Positions 1 through 8,242 are shown, numbered from the stretch's first letter. The stretch is 14,337 nt of DNA from GCA-2699365 sp036160955 (GCA_036160955.1 JAYYDJ010000014.1:1-14337); one strand, 5' to 3'. Program-made: numbers and translations. Notes: generated from the letters alone by a model not told the origin.

Positions 1-20
1 CGACCATGTGATTAACAGTC
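1..20 (-). repeat. Partial tRNA-Asn-like sequence (candidate att remnant)
   Basis: The bases cgaccatgtgattaacagtc match the plus-strand sequence of the intact tRNA-Asn gene at 1672-1691 in 19 of 20 positions and in the same orientation. On the minus strand they cover the anticodon loop (GTT), the 3' side of the anticodon stem, the variable loop and the first bases of the T arm. The single mismatch lies in the variable-loop region. From base 21 rightward the similarity stops abruptly, where the 5' side of the anticodon stem should begin, so this cannot be an intact second tRNA. The rest of the repeat, if any, lies before the window. It could be the duplicated 3' half of a tRNA left by integration, or a decayed tRNA copy. 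Confidence 0.55.
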
Positions 21-144
21 TTTCTAACTGTGGGACGCGATCAAACCCTTTGAACATCAAAAAACTCTTAAGTATCTATATATCATTTTTATATAACTAT
101 TGATAAAAAAATGAATGTTTAATAATGTTTCAATAAATCACACA

Positions 145-173
145 AAAAGTAGTTCAAAAATAGTCCACCAAAT
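145..173 (+). repeat. Imperfect direct repeat, left copy (pairs with 1559-1587)
   Basis: This 29-base AT-rich stretch aligns without gaps to 1559-1587 with about 23 identical positions. They share the core tagttcaaa and the element accaa. Both copies lie inside the tRNA-bounded segment, one near each end. The significance is uncertain because both are AT-rich. Confidence 0.25.
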
Positions 174-230
174 TAGAACACACTAGCATGCCTGCGAAAG
201 ACACAGCCCTTTTTTTTAAAACTTAGTCAA

Positions 231-1214
231 ATGGTCAATTCTTATGAGACATTGAAAACTCCCATACTTTTTTTGGTTTTCAATCGTCCAAGTTGCACTG
301 AAAAAGTTTTCAAAGCAATAGCTGCTGCACGCCCAACTAAATTATACGTGGCTGCAGATGGCGCGCGTTTGGACCGTCTAGGTGAGAACGATCTTTGTGC
401 GCAAGTTCGTTCAATTGCTACAAAGGTTGATTGGGAATGTGAGGTTGAAACCCGCTTCCAAGACGAGAATTTAGGCTGTAAAGAAGCCGTATCGGGTGCA
501 ATTGACTGGTTTTTTGAGCATGAGGAAGAGGGGATTATCTTGGAAGATGACTGTTTACCATCGTCTTATTTTTTTGACTATGCAGCTTCTGCCCTTGCAC
601 GTTATCGTAATAATTATAAGGTGATGCACATAGGCGGGAATAGTTATCAGTCAAAGAATAGGCCCCTTAAAACGAAGTATTATTTTTCAAATATTCCACA
701 TATCTGGGGTTGGGCTACATGGCGACGGGCTTGGAAATGTTATGACCGAAAATTAAGTGGGTTGAAGGAATTCGTAGTCTCAGGTAAGTGGCGGGAACTG
801 GATGAGGATATTGATATCTGTTACTTCTGGATTCATTGTTTTTACAATGCATTGTCCGGGAAGGTTAACACATGGGATTATCAGTGGTGGTTTTCTGTTC
901 TGATGAATAATGGATTGTCTATTTTGCCTTCTATTAATTTGATTGAAAATATAGGTTTTTCTGATGATGCAACTCATACTAAGACTGGAAATTCCATGGC
1001 GCTTCCAACAGCTAGAGAAATTGCTTTATTAAAGTCATTGCCATCTCCTTTGGATGAAGTTGTTTATACTGCTAACGATGACCTGATGTTTAAAAATATT
1101 TGGGGTGTGAAAGAACAAAGTGTATTTTTTTTATGGCGTCCGATATGTCTCTTACGTAGGCGTTTCAAGGTCAAAAAAATGATTAAAGAAATTACGGATG
1201 ATGTACCTATTTAA
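231..1214 (+). CDS. GT-A family glycosyltransferase (HlpA-like nucleotide-diphospho-sugar transferase)
   Basis: This 327-residue protein appears complete for its family and probably transfers a sugar from a nucleotide donor onto a surface polysaccharide or LPS precursor in the cytoplasm. Visible features are an N-terminal beta strand ending in FNRP (17-20), typical of this group, an NLGC motif at 80-83 and an acidic metal-site candidate ILEDDC at 103-108 in the place of the DXD motif. An aromatic block, HIWGWATWRRAW, lies at 157-168. Databases often label such proteins 'hemolytic protein HlpA-like', but the fold is that of a glycosyltransferase. There is no signal peptide or membrane segment. 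No Shine-Dalgarno sequence precedes the ATG. The gene stands alone, without other polysaccharide genes, in a stretch clearly richer in A+T than the neighbouring isochorismate synthase gene (one line inside it has 14 G/C of 60), which suggests transfer. Donor and acceptor cannot be told from sequence. Confidence 0.8.
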   Translation: MVNSYETLKTPILFLVFNRPSCTEKVFKAIAAARPTKLYVAADGARLDRLGENDLCAQVRSIATKVDWECEVETRFQDENLGCKEAVSGAIDWFFEHEEEGIILEDDCLPSSYFFDYAASALARYRNNYKVMHIGGNSYQSKNRPLKTKYYFSNIPHIWGWATWRRAWKCYDRKLSGLKEFVVSGKWRELDEDIDICYFWIHCFYNALSGKVNTWDYQWWFSVLMNNGLSILPSINLIENIGFSDDATHTKTGNSMALPTAREIALLKSLPSPLDEVVYTANDDLMFKNIWGVKEQSVFFLWRPICLLRRRFKVKKMIKEITDDVPI

Positions 1215-1609
1215 TAAAAACATATTGACTTCTGTAAAGATCAGCATCTTGGCCAATGTCAGTAACTCTAATTTACTACAAGCACCAAAACTACCTTCTT
1301 CGTAGATAAATTTAGTAGGTATGGGCTGAACAGGTTTTGACATGAGGCTACGTACTCAAATTTCAAACTGAGTCAGACAAGATATTTATACTAATTCTAG
1401 AGATCTATTTATATTGAGCGCAAATGATAGCCACGCTGCAGCCCTGTTTGTAAGTCTTTCTATTGATACTAACTCAAACACTATAATTAGCGAACTAAAC
1501 CACCATCGAGCTGCTACCCATTGGCACCTCTATCTTGAGTAAGCAAAAAGATGGGTTAAAAAATAGTTCAAATCTAATCTACCAAGTCTATTTTTTACTT
1601 CTACATGTA
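1215..1609. other. Intergenic region without a recognisable gene; possible decayed coding fragment
   Basis: Nearly 400 bases separate the glycosyltransferase stop from the tRNA terminator. The only coding-like signal is a plus-strand frame open from about 1372 to a TAA at 1540-1542. It has no ATG. A TTG at 1414 would give 42 residues ending in HHRAATHWHLYLE. The composition looks protein-like, so it may be the tail of a lost gene, but I recognise no family. The right copy of a weak 29-base repeat lies at 1559-1587. I see no promoter, transposase piece or structured RNA that I could defend. Confidence 0.3.
1559..1587 (+). repeat. Imperfect direct repeat, right copy (pairs with 145-173)
   Basis: About 23 of 29 positions are identical to 145-173 in the same orientation. 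The copy lies just left of the tRNA terminator hairpin, near the right end of the tRNA-bounded segment. It may be a trace of an element end or a chance AT-rich match. Confidence 0.25.
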
Positions 1610-1640
1610 AAAGCCCTAAAGCTTTTAACTTTAGGGCTTT
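1610..1640 (-). terminator. Rho-independent terminator of tRNA-Asn
   Basis: A perfect 12-bp inverted repeat (aaagccctaaag at 1610-1621 and ctttagggcttt at 1629-1640) encloses a 7-base loop. Read on the minus strand it begins four bases after the tRNA CCA end, and its 3' arm finishes in TTTT followed by ACATG. Position and strand fit termination of the tRNA transcript. The U tract is short, so it could also stop plus-strand transcription from the glycosyltransferase only weakly. Confidence 0.75.
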
Positions 1641-1644
1641 AAAG

Positions 1645-1720
<76 letters not shown>

Positions 1721-1786
1721 TTAAGTAAGTTATTTGCTTAGCGAAATGCATGTGTCAACGAAAGAAGATGAAGAAAAATATTTTCC

Positions 1787-3265
1787 TTAATGCAGTAACA
1801 CATCTAGTAAAGCATTGAGCTTCATCTGTGTCTCGCCTGCTTCATGCTCTGGATTGGAGCCATTGACAATGCCCGCTCCAGCGTACAGATCCGCTGTATT
1901 GCCATCAATAAGCGCTGAGCGAATACCCACGACCATCTCCCCATCATTGAGATGGTTGAACCATCCGATTGCTCCTGCAAATAGGCCGCGGTCGATTTGC
2001 TCAAGTGTGGCGATTTCTGGGACTGCTTGCTCGCGCGGAGTCCCACCCACTGCCGGAGTCGGGTGCATCTCTGCAACAATATCCAGCAAATGCACCGACT
2101 CACCTACCTTGGCCTCTATTTGCGTACGTAAATGCTGTACATTCGCTAGCGGCAGCAAACTAGCGGTCGCTTCCGCTTTACCCTCCACTCCAACGACGCG
2201 CAAGCGGCGCAGTATAGAATCACGCACACAATTATGCTCATGCTGATTTTTATCGCTCGCTAAAAGATCCCTAGCAAGGCGTGCATCTTCTCCAGCAGTC
2301 GCTCCGCGTGGAGCAGATCCTGCAATAGCTTCTGTTTGCAGTCGACCATTATGAAGTTTTAATAATCGCTCAGGAGTCGCACCAATAAAGCTATGTCCTT
2401 TTCCGCCACTATACGAAAAAGTAAAGCATCCTGTAAAACGCTCGCGTAAACGGTTTAAACTGTCCAGCGGCTTCCACGGCTTATCAGCCGTAAGTCGCAA
2501 GCCGCGTGCCAAAACTATCTTCTCATAAGCGCCGCGCCCAATTGCCTCTAACGCGCTAGCCACCCCACCCAAGAAAACACCCTCTGCGAGTTCGGACTGC
2601 TCCACTGCCTGTGGCGAAGTACTGACCGCTTCCGATTCACAGCTTTGGTCATAGTCAAAGCTTACAAATTTTAAATACGCGCCCCAGACCTTTTCGACTA
2701 ATTGATCGAGGTCACAATCTGCATCGACTCGGACATTGGCTACCGCTCCGTAGGCTGAGCCTGAACGCGAAACTTGCCAGCGAGGCACAAATACCGTCGC
2801 TGCAGCAAAGGCACTACCCTCTGGCACGGTATCATTAAAACTAAATGCAGTAAAAAAGTGCGGACCAGTAAAAGGGGCACTTAAGTCACCCACTGTAATT
2901 GTATTTGCTAAAATCTCAGCGGCATATGCTTTGACTTGGGAAAACCGATCCGGTCCGCTAAAAGTGGCCGAGCAGACAGCTTCTGCACCAGCAAGCGCCT
3001 CTTCATCGGAGGGGCGCTCAATATAAAAATGTAGCTCCTCTGGGTCGTGGATTGATTGCAGTACAGCAAGCGGAGCGATGTGCTTTACAGCAAGCGATAT
3101 ACTAGCCAGCTGGAAGTGCCCTTTGGCCTGCGCTGTATCGCGGCATCCACTTAAGAAAGCGCGAAGACTTTCCTTGTCTCGTTCGGGTAGCATGCTAGAC
3201 GGAATAATTTGCATAACTATACGCAAAGAACACTGGCAAAAAGCGCAACCTGAATTGAGTAACAT
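1787..3265 (-). CDS. menF: Isochorismate synthase (MenF/EntC/PchA family)
   Basis: A chorismate-utilising enzyme that converts chorismate to isochorismate, the entry step to menaquinone or to salicylate/catechol siderophores. Counting from the ATG at 3265 it has 492 residues. The conserved chorismate-binding domain fills the C-terminal half. It shows the catalytic-base lysine in EKIVLAR (K249), FIGATPERL (293-301), TEAIAGSAPRG (311-321), HPTPAVGG (401-408), RGLFAGAIGW (426-435) and the metal-site region YAGAGIV...EHEAGET (461-479). The wording of these motifs fits isochorismate rather than anthranilate synthases. The first 17 residues (cysteine-rich) are doubtful. Starting at the ATG at 3214 would leave 93 bases rather than 42 before the divergent helicase gene, more room for two promoters. 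Neither start has a good Shine-Dalgarno sequence. No menD, menB or siderophore gene is nearby, so the pathway is not settled; menaquinone is my guess. GC is higher than in the neighbouring glycosyltransferase. Confidence 0.88.
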   Translation of the reverse strand: MLLNSGCAFCQCSLRIVMQIIPSSMLPERDKESLRAFLSGCRDTAQAKGHFQLASISLAVKHIAPLAVLQSIHDPEELHFYIERPSDEEALAGAEAVCSATFSGPDRFSQVKAYAAEILANTITVGDLSAPFTGPHFFTAFSFNDTVPEGSAFAAATVFVPRWQVSRSGSAYGAVANVRVDADCDLDQLVEKVWGAYLKFVSFDYDQSCESEAVSTSPQAVEQSELAEGVFLGGVASALEAIGRGAYEKIVLARGLRLTADKPWKPLDSLNRLRERFTGCFTFSYSGGKGHSFIGATPERLLKLHNGRLQTEAIAGSAPRGATAGEDARLARDLLASDKNQHEHNCVRDSILRRLRVVGVEGKAEATASLLPLANVQHLRTQIEAKVGESVHLLDIVAEMHPTPAVGGTPREQAVPEIATLEQIDRGLFAGAIGWFNHLNDGEMVVGIRSALIDGNTADLYAGAGIVNGSNPEHEAGETQMKLNALLDVLLH

Positions 3266-3307
3266 TTAGCTTTGCCCCACAGCCAAAGTCATGAATAAGT
3301 CCTACCA

Positions 3308-5305
3308 ATGTCAGAATTTTCCGATGCTTCTATGTCGAACTTCATTCCGATTGATTTCCAAGCAGATCTCAATGAAGAGCAGTTCGCAGCAGTAACTGCA
3401 GAACCAGGCCCGTCACTCGTACTTGCAGGAGCTGGATCTGGTAAGACTCGCACACTCACCTATAGAGTCGCTTACTTGCTCCACCAAGGAGTCCAGCCCT
3501 ACGAAATCTTGTTAATAACTTTTACAAATAAAGCTGCACGTGAAATGCTCGACCGTGTCGAAGACTTAACCGCAATTTCCCGGCGGCAATTGTGGGGAGG
3601 TACCTTCCACAGTATCGCCCAGCGTATATTGCGCGTGCATGGTGACACAATTGGACTTCAGCGTAATTACACGATTCTAGATGAGAGTGAGGCAGAAAGC
3701 CTGCTCAAAAATGCGATCCATTCAGTCGATTCAAAGTTTATTAAGTCTAAAAATAATCCAAAACCAAAAGTACTGGCCAATTTGATCAGTTACGCCCGAA
3801 ATACTTGTACTAGCGTTAGCGAAGAAGCGAAGTTACGCTATCCATTCATTGATAACATGGCAGATAAAATAGCCGACTTTAATGAAAAATACCGCGCCCT
3901 TAAATTGGAGCAACAAGTCGTCGATTATGATGATTTACTCGAACTACTACTTAAATTACTACGCGAGAATCCTGACATCGCAGCACTCTATCAGGACCGA
4001 TTCAAACATATTTTAGTCGACGAGTTTCAAGACACCAATCGATTGCAATCGGACATCGTCGATTGCTTTGGTGCTCACCATCAAATCATGGCGGTCGGCG
4101 ACGACGCGCAGTGTATCTACACTTGGCGAGGGGCAAACTTTGATAACATTATGCGCTTTAATGAGCGTCATCCAGGTGCAGCAATGCACAAAATTGAAAC
4201 CAATTATAGAAGCACGCCACAAATTTTAGAACTAGCAAATTCAATACTTAAACAGCAACCATCCAGCCAAGGCTATCACAAAGAACTGCGCGCAGTAAAA
4301 GCCTCTGGAGAGCGCCCCTACTTCGTACCAATCATGGACGCTCGAGGGCAGGCAAATTTCGTCTTACAGAGAATTGAGGGGCTCATCGATGAAGGTAGAA
4401 GTCTATCTGATGTCGCAATCCTATACCGCGCTCATTACCAAGCAATGGACCTACAAATGGAATTATCTAGGCGCAACATTGATTACCAAATCACCAGTGG
4501 CGTGCGCTTCTTTGAGCAGGCACATATTAAAGATTTTACCGCGCAATTGCGCTTTGCTTCAAACCCAGCAGATGTTTCTGCATTCACTCGGTTTACCACG
4601 CTTTTACCAAAGGTCGGTCCAAAGACAGCAGAGCGCCTACACACTTTTACCAAAAAATTAGCCGAAAAGAAGCAGCGTAATTTTTGTGACGTACTAGTAT
4701 CTGAAGATGTGCTTAATAAAGTGCCCAGTGACGCTAGAGAAGAATGGCCATCCCTAGCAGAAACCATTCTTGAACTTTCAGTGGCGATCGTAGATTCGAG
4801 TCCTAATACAGTGATTCAACTCGGGCTAGATGGATGGTACAGTACTTTCATTCGTGAGATTTATCCAAACTGGACGGAGCGTGAAGATGACCTAAATAGC
4901 TTAGTCAGTTTTGCCAGTCGCTTTGATACGATGGAGGAACTTCTAGCCCAGTTAGTATTACTTGCTTCCGAAAGTAATGAACGAAATGCTGAAGAGCAGC
5001 AAAACTGTTTGCGTCTAACAACTATCCACCAAGCTAAAGGGCTCGAGTTTCCGGTCGTTTTTGTGCTCGGACTTGCCGATGGCCTGTTCCCACTGCAGCG
5101 AACTATTGATGAAGGAGATTTAGAAGAAGAGCGGCGCTTGTTCTACGTAGCAGTCACCCGCGCAATGGATGAACTGTACTTAAGCTACCCAATGCTCAAT
5201 CAAAAGGGTAGCTCTGTACATCGCATGAATCCTAGTCGGTTTATTCAAGAAATTGACTCGAACTGTTATGACACATTACGCGTCGCACCTTCTAAAAGTT
5301 GGTGA
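3308..5305 (+). CDS. ATP-dependent 3'-5' DNA helicase, UvrD/PcrA/Rep family (SF1A)
   Basis: This 665-residue protein, of usual length for the family, unwinds DNA in repair and replication restart, in the cytoplasm. The helicase motifs appear in order: Q motif LNEEQ (21-25), Walker A GAGSGKT (41-47), TFTNKAAREM (71-80), FHS (100-102), DYDDLL (206-211), Walker B VDEFQDTN (237-244), motif III VGDDAQCIYTWRGA (263-276), motif IV NYRSTPQI (299-306), motif V LTTIHQAKGLEFPVVF (570-585) and motif VI EEERRLFYVAVTRA (606-619). PSRFIQEI near the C-terminus is also typical. No RecB-type nuclease or AddAB domain follows. The cysteine in QCIY, where many relatives have serine, is a lineage variant. It is not clear whether this is the main UvrD/PcrA or a paralogue. 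It is first in a run of four co-directional genes; the next starts 61 bases later. The ATG at 3308 lacks a Shine-Dalgarno sequence; a second ATG at 3332 is possible. Confidence 0.95.
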   Translation: MSEFSDASMSNFIPIDFQADLNEEQFAAVTAEPGPSLVLAGAGSGKTRTLTYRVAYLLHQGVQPYEILLITFTNKAAREMLDRVEDLTAISRRQLWGGTFHSIAQRILRVHGDTIGLQRNYTILDESEAESLLKNAIHSVDSKFIKSKNNPKPKVLANLISYARNTCTSVSEEAKLRYPFIDNMADKIADFNEKYRALKLEQQVVDYDDLLELLLKLLRENPDIAALYQDRFKHILVDEFQDTNRLQSDIVDCFGAHHQIMAVGDDAQCIYTWRGANFDNIMRFNERHPGAAMHKIETNYRSTPQILELANSILKQQPSSQGYHKELRAVKASGERPYFVPIMDARGQANFVLQRIEGLIDEGRSLSDVAILYRAHYQAMDLQMELSRRNIDYQITSGVRFFEQAHIKDFTAQLRFASNPADVSAFTRFTTLLPKVGPKTAERLHTFTKKLAEKKQRNFCDVLVSEDVLNKVPSDAREEWPSLAETILELSVAIVDSSPNTVIQLGLDGWYSTFIREIYPNWTEREDDLNSLVSFASRFDTMEELLAQLVLLASESNERNAEEQQNCLRLTTIHQAKGLEFPVVFVLGLADGLFPLQRTIDEGDLEEERRLFYVAVTRAMDELYLSYPMLNQKGSSVHRMNPSRFIQEIDSNCYDTLRVAPSKSW

Positions 5306-5366
5306 GCAGCCAGCAATATACTAAGCTGACATTGACAAGGGCTCAGGCCTCCAGCATCAAAAACTA

Positions 5367-5858
5367 ATGCGCGCGCTATTACTGTCTTCTCTTAGTATTT
5401 TCCTATTTTCCTGTGGGACGCTCTCCAAGCAGATCTCAACAGAAAACAGTGTCACTATCGAAAATATTGAACCACGTTACATGCAAGAATCTGATTTTAT
5501 CAGCATACGTGAATATATAACCGGCACCATAAATACTGGTAAAAAAGTTATTTTACGAAGTGATCCCGATGTACGAACTGGATTTTATTTTATTCTAACT
5601 TTTGACACCAAGCTACACCGCTTCCCTCCAGGATGTAGCATTATAGGTGAGTACTATAAACCGCTCTCTTCCGACTCTAAGAGACATCGCTTTGTTCTTC
5701 CAATGCAGCGAAAGAAGACCCGCGAAGTAATGATTGGATTAACTGGAGACGATTGGCCGCTGGATGAGGGATCGGCACCGAGCGCATGGCAATTTATTGT
5801 TCAAGATGCAAATGGCGAAATTATCGGGTTGAAGCAAAGCTTCCTGTGGAGTCTATAA
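5367..5858 (+). CDS. Predicted lipoprotein of unknown function
   Basis: I do not recognise this 163-residue protein. The N-terminus reads as a lipoprotein signal: a basic residue at position 2, a hydrophobic run (4-14) and a lipobox LFSC (13-16) with cysteine 16 as the lipidation site. The mature protein would be about 148 residues, anchored in the inner or outer membrane. It has no further membrane segments and looks largely beta-rich, with FYFILTF near the middle and AWQFIVQDANGEIIG near the end, a pattern common in small periplasmic beta domains. It sits between the helicase gene (61 bases upstream) and galM (30 bases downstream), so it is probably cotranscribed with at least galM. A TTGACA at 5332-5337 could be a -35 box, but no good -10 follows. 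No Shine-Dalgarno sequence precedes the start. Confidence 0.8.
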   Translation: MRALLLSSLSIFLFSCGTLSKQISTENSVTIENIEPRYMQESDFISIREYITGTINTGKKVILRSDPDVRTGFYFILTFDTKLHRFPPGCSIIGEYYKPLSSDSKRHRFVLPMQRKKTREVMIGLTGDDWPLDEGSAPSAWQFIVQDANGEIIGLKQSFLWSL

Positions 5859-5888
5859 ATATAAACTTACATACTGTATTTATTACTA

Positions 5889-6923
5889 ATGACTATTAAG
5901 ACTTCCGACTATGGCGTGCTTGCAGACGGCAGAAGCGTGCAGCTTTTTACATTACGCAACCTAAACGGTCTATGTGCTAAAATATCCAATTATGGTGGAA
6001 TTATTACTGAGTTACACGTTCCTGACCGTGTAGGTGTATTAACCGATGTTGCACTCGGTAAGGATTCTCTAGCTGATTATCTAAAGGGACATCCTTATTT
6101 CGGCTGTATTACTGGGCGCGTGGCAGGGCGAATTAGTGGAGCAAATTTTAAACTAGATGGAACGAGCTATCCGTTGATCAATAATGATGGGCCTAATTGT
6201 CTGCACGGCGGACAGGTCGGTTACGATAAAGTCCTATGGGATGCTTCTATTATCGACAGCAATGGTATTAAAAAACTACGCCTTTCATACAGTGACCTAG
6301 ATGGTAATAATGGCTTTCCAGGCCAAATAGATTGCATCGTAACTTACGCACTTCTCGCTGATAATTCACTGGAGATCACCTATGATGCGGTGACAACAAA
6401 AAGCACTCCGTTTAATATAACCAATCATAGCTATTTCAATCTATGCGGAGCAGGTAATGGTGATATTCTCGGCCACCAAATGCAGATCTTTGCAAGTACA
6501 GTAGCCTCCACGGATGCCAATGGCACACTTTTAGGAAGATGCGACAAAGTTGTCGATGGTTTTAATGACTTTCGCGTACCTGTTACACTTTCAGAGCGCG
6601 AATTGAATGCTGGCAATGCCGATATTCATTACTGCTTAGATGCTGGGCGTAGTGAATGCATTCAGCAAGCAGCTCATGTTTATGAACCACAATCAGGGCG
6701 ACAAATGGACGTATATACGACTGAGCCAGGAGTACAATTTTATGCAGGACTAGTGCTCGATGATAGTGGGAAAAATGGCATTCACTATAAAAAGAATTGG
6801 GGCTTTGCACTGGAGACGCAAGACTACGCAGATAGTGTTAACTATCCACAAATGGGAGGAGCGATACTTCATCCAGGAAATGCGTTTCGATCCAAGACGC
6901 TTTACAAATTTAGCACGCGCTAA
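5889..6923 (+). CDS. galM: Aldose 1-epimerase (galactose mutarotase)
   Basis: This 344-residue protein is full length for the family. It interconverts the alpha and beta anomers of galactose, glucose or related aldoses, feeding the Leloir pathway or general sugar metabolism. Diagnostic pieces are NYGGIITEL (34-42), GRVAGRI (76-82, with the substrate-binding arginine), CLHGG (104-108, histidine 106), the catalytic-acid histidine 180 in NHSYFNL (179-185), YTTEPGVQFYAG (276-287) and the catalytic-base glutamate 309 in ALETQDYAD (307-315). No signal peptide is visible, so it should be cytoplasmic. No galK, galT or galE is near; it lies between the lipoprotein and a flavoprotein gene. The start has no Shine-Dalgarno sequence. 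The substrate is not certain, since members of this fold also act on other sugars. Confidence 0.93.
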   Translation: MTIKTSDYGVLADGRSVQLFTLRNLNGLCAKISNYGGIITELHVPDRVGVLTDVALGKDSLADYLKGHPYFGCITGRVAGRISGANFKLDGTSYPLINNDGPNCLHGGQVGYDKVLWDASIIDSNGIKKLRLSYSDLDGNNGFPGQIDCIVTYALLADNSLEITYDAVTTKSTPFNITNHSYFNLCGAGNGDILGHQMQIFASTVASTDANGTLLGRCDKVVDGFNDFRVPVTLSERELNAGNADIHYCLDAGRSECIQQAAHVYEPQSGRQMDVYTTEPGVQFYAGLVLDDSGKNGIHYKKNWGFALETQDYADSVNYPQMGGAILHPGNAFRSKTLYKFSTR

Positions 6924-7012
6924 TAAAATCTATTAGCCATGCAGCGCATTAAAATTTCAGGGAATTAGTTCCTTAATTAATTTCAAATCTTGATATCCCT
7001 TAGTATTATAAT

Positions 7013-8242
7013 ATGAAAAGGATAGCAATTATTGGTGGTGGTGCGGCAGGATTTTTTGCGGCACTTGCTGCAGCGAAAAATAATCCAAGCGCGCAAGTTA
7101 ATCTCTACGAGTGCGGGACACGCTTTTTAAAAAAAGTTAAAATTTCTGGGGGTGGTCGATGTAATGTTACCCACAAATGTTTTGATCCAGATAGTCTCTC
7201 GAACCACTATCCGAGAGGAGCGCGCGAACTAAAAGCTGCTTTCTATCGCTGGCAACCACAAGATACTTTAGATTGGTTTACTGAGCGTGGAGTGACAATA
7301 AAAGCGGAAGCTGACGGACGTATGTTCCCTACATCTGATGATTCACAAACGATCATAGATTGCTTTCTTAATGAAGCTCACAAATACAAGATAGGCTTAC
7401 ACAAGCAAACCGGCTTACAGAGCTTAGCTATTGAAAAGGATCAAACCTTTCAGCTAAAACTCAGTGATTCTAGTGTAGTTAGTGTAGATTCGCTATGCCT
7501 TGCTTGCGGGTCACTCAAAGCAAACCCACTCTCACAAGCACTTAAAGTTCTTGGACATGACATCAAACCACTAGCTGCGTCTTTATTTTCATTTAATGTT
7601 TCTGACAAACGCCTCAGTGGTTTAGCTGGCCTAGCTGTAAAAAATGTACAAGTTCAAGTGCTACCAAATTCTAATGTCTATTCAGGCCCTCTACTAATTA
7701 CTCATCGCGGTTTGAGTGGGCCTTCTATTTTACGCTGCTCCGCCTGGGAAGCACTTAAGCTAAAAGAGAAAAAATATCATTTTGATATACGCATAAATTG
7801 GCTAGGCGACCTGCAAGAATCACAACTGCGTGAACAATTTAATATATTTCGTGAGAACTCTCCTAAAAAATCAGTAAAAAATACAACTCTGAAAGCTCTA
7901 CCAAAGCGCCTTTGGAAGCGACTCGTCCAGAGCGCTCATATTGAAGAATCAATTACTTGGGCACAACTACCCAAAAAGTTAGAAAACTCTTTGATAATCG
8001 CATGCCTAAGCGGAAAATATTCGGTGCAGGGAAAAACCACGAATAAAGAGGAGTTTGTCACTTGTGGAGGCGTCGATCTTAAACAGGTCGATTTTAGGCG
8101 TATGGAAAGCAAGATCATCGCTAATTTGCACTTTGCAGGTGAATGCATGAATTTGGACGGAATTACGGGAGGATTTAATTTTCAAGCTGCGTGGACAACT
8201 GGATATATTGCCGGAGAATCGATGGCGAAGCAAAACAATTAA
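7013..8242 (+). CDS. NAD(P)/FAD-dependent oxidoreductase, BaiN/RdsA (HI0933-like, YhiN) family
   Basis: This 409-residue flavoprotein belongs to a widespread family of poorly known function. The N-terminus has the dinucleotide-binding strand-turn IIGGGAAG (6-13), ending with an acidic residue E33 in LYEC for the ribose. The family signature ISGGGRCNVTH is at 44-54, HRGLSGPSILR lies in the middle, and a C-terminal FAD-binding block FAGECMNLDGITGGFNFQAA is followed by TGYIAGES. Relatives include the bile-acid enzyme BaiN and YhiN, but the true substrate of most members is unknown, and nothing here settles it. The stop is 22 bases from the stop of the convergent permease gene. The gap of 89 bases after galM leaves room for its own promoter. 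There is no Shine-Dalgarno sequence; a TATAAT abuts the ATG but is misplaced for this start. Confidence 0.93.
   Translation: MKRIAIIGGGAAGFFAALAAAKNNPSAQVNLYECGTRFLKKVKISGGGRCNVTHKCFDPDSLSNHYPRGARELKAAFYRWQPQDTLDWFTERGVTIKAEADGRMFPTSDDSQTIIDCFLNEAHKYKIGLHKQTGLQSLAIEKDQTFQLKLSDSSVVSVDSLCLACGSLKANPLSQALKVLGHDIKPLAASLFSFNVSDKRLSGLAGLAVKNVQVQVLPNSNVYSGPLLITHRGLSGPSILRCSAWEALKLKEKKYHFDIRINWLGDLQESQLREQFNIFRENSPKKSVKNTTLKALPKRLWKRLVQSAHIEESITWAQLPKKLENSLIIACLSGKYSVQGKTTNKEEFVTCGGVDLKQVDFRRMESKIIANLHFAGECMNLDGITGGFNFQAAWTTGYIAGESMAKQNN

Noticed and set aside
100..126. TTGATA with AATAAT as a promoter for the glycosyltransferase
   Set aside because: The spacer is only 15 bases and the region is so AT-rich that such matches are expected by chance.
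1152..1343. Minus-strand frame of 63 codons overlapping the end of the glycosyltransferase gene
   Set aside because: No family resemblance, a large overlap with a supported gene, and no ribosome-binding or promoter signal.
1815..2246. Long plus-strand open frame opposite the isochorismate synthase gene
   Set aside because: It lies wholly inside a well-supported gene with all family motifs on the other strand. Its product is rich in Ser, Pro and Cys with no recognisable domain, as expected of an antisense shadow.
5332..5360. Consensus TTGACA before the lipoprotein gene
   Set aside because: The sequence 16-18 bases downstream (GCATCA/CATCAA/ATCAAA) is a poor -10, so I do not call a promoter.
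6919..6937. 7-bp inverted repeat (gctaata / tattagc) over the galM stop codon
   Set aside because: The stem is AT-rich and no T tract follows, so it does not qualify as a terminator.
6990..7012. TTGATA and a perfect TATAAT just before the flavoprotein ATG
   Set aside because: The spacing between them is only 11 bases, and a start from this -10 box would fall inside the coding region. Likely chance in AT-rich DNA.
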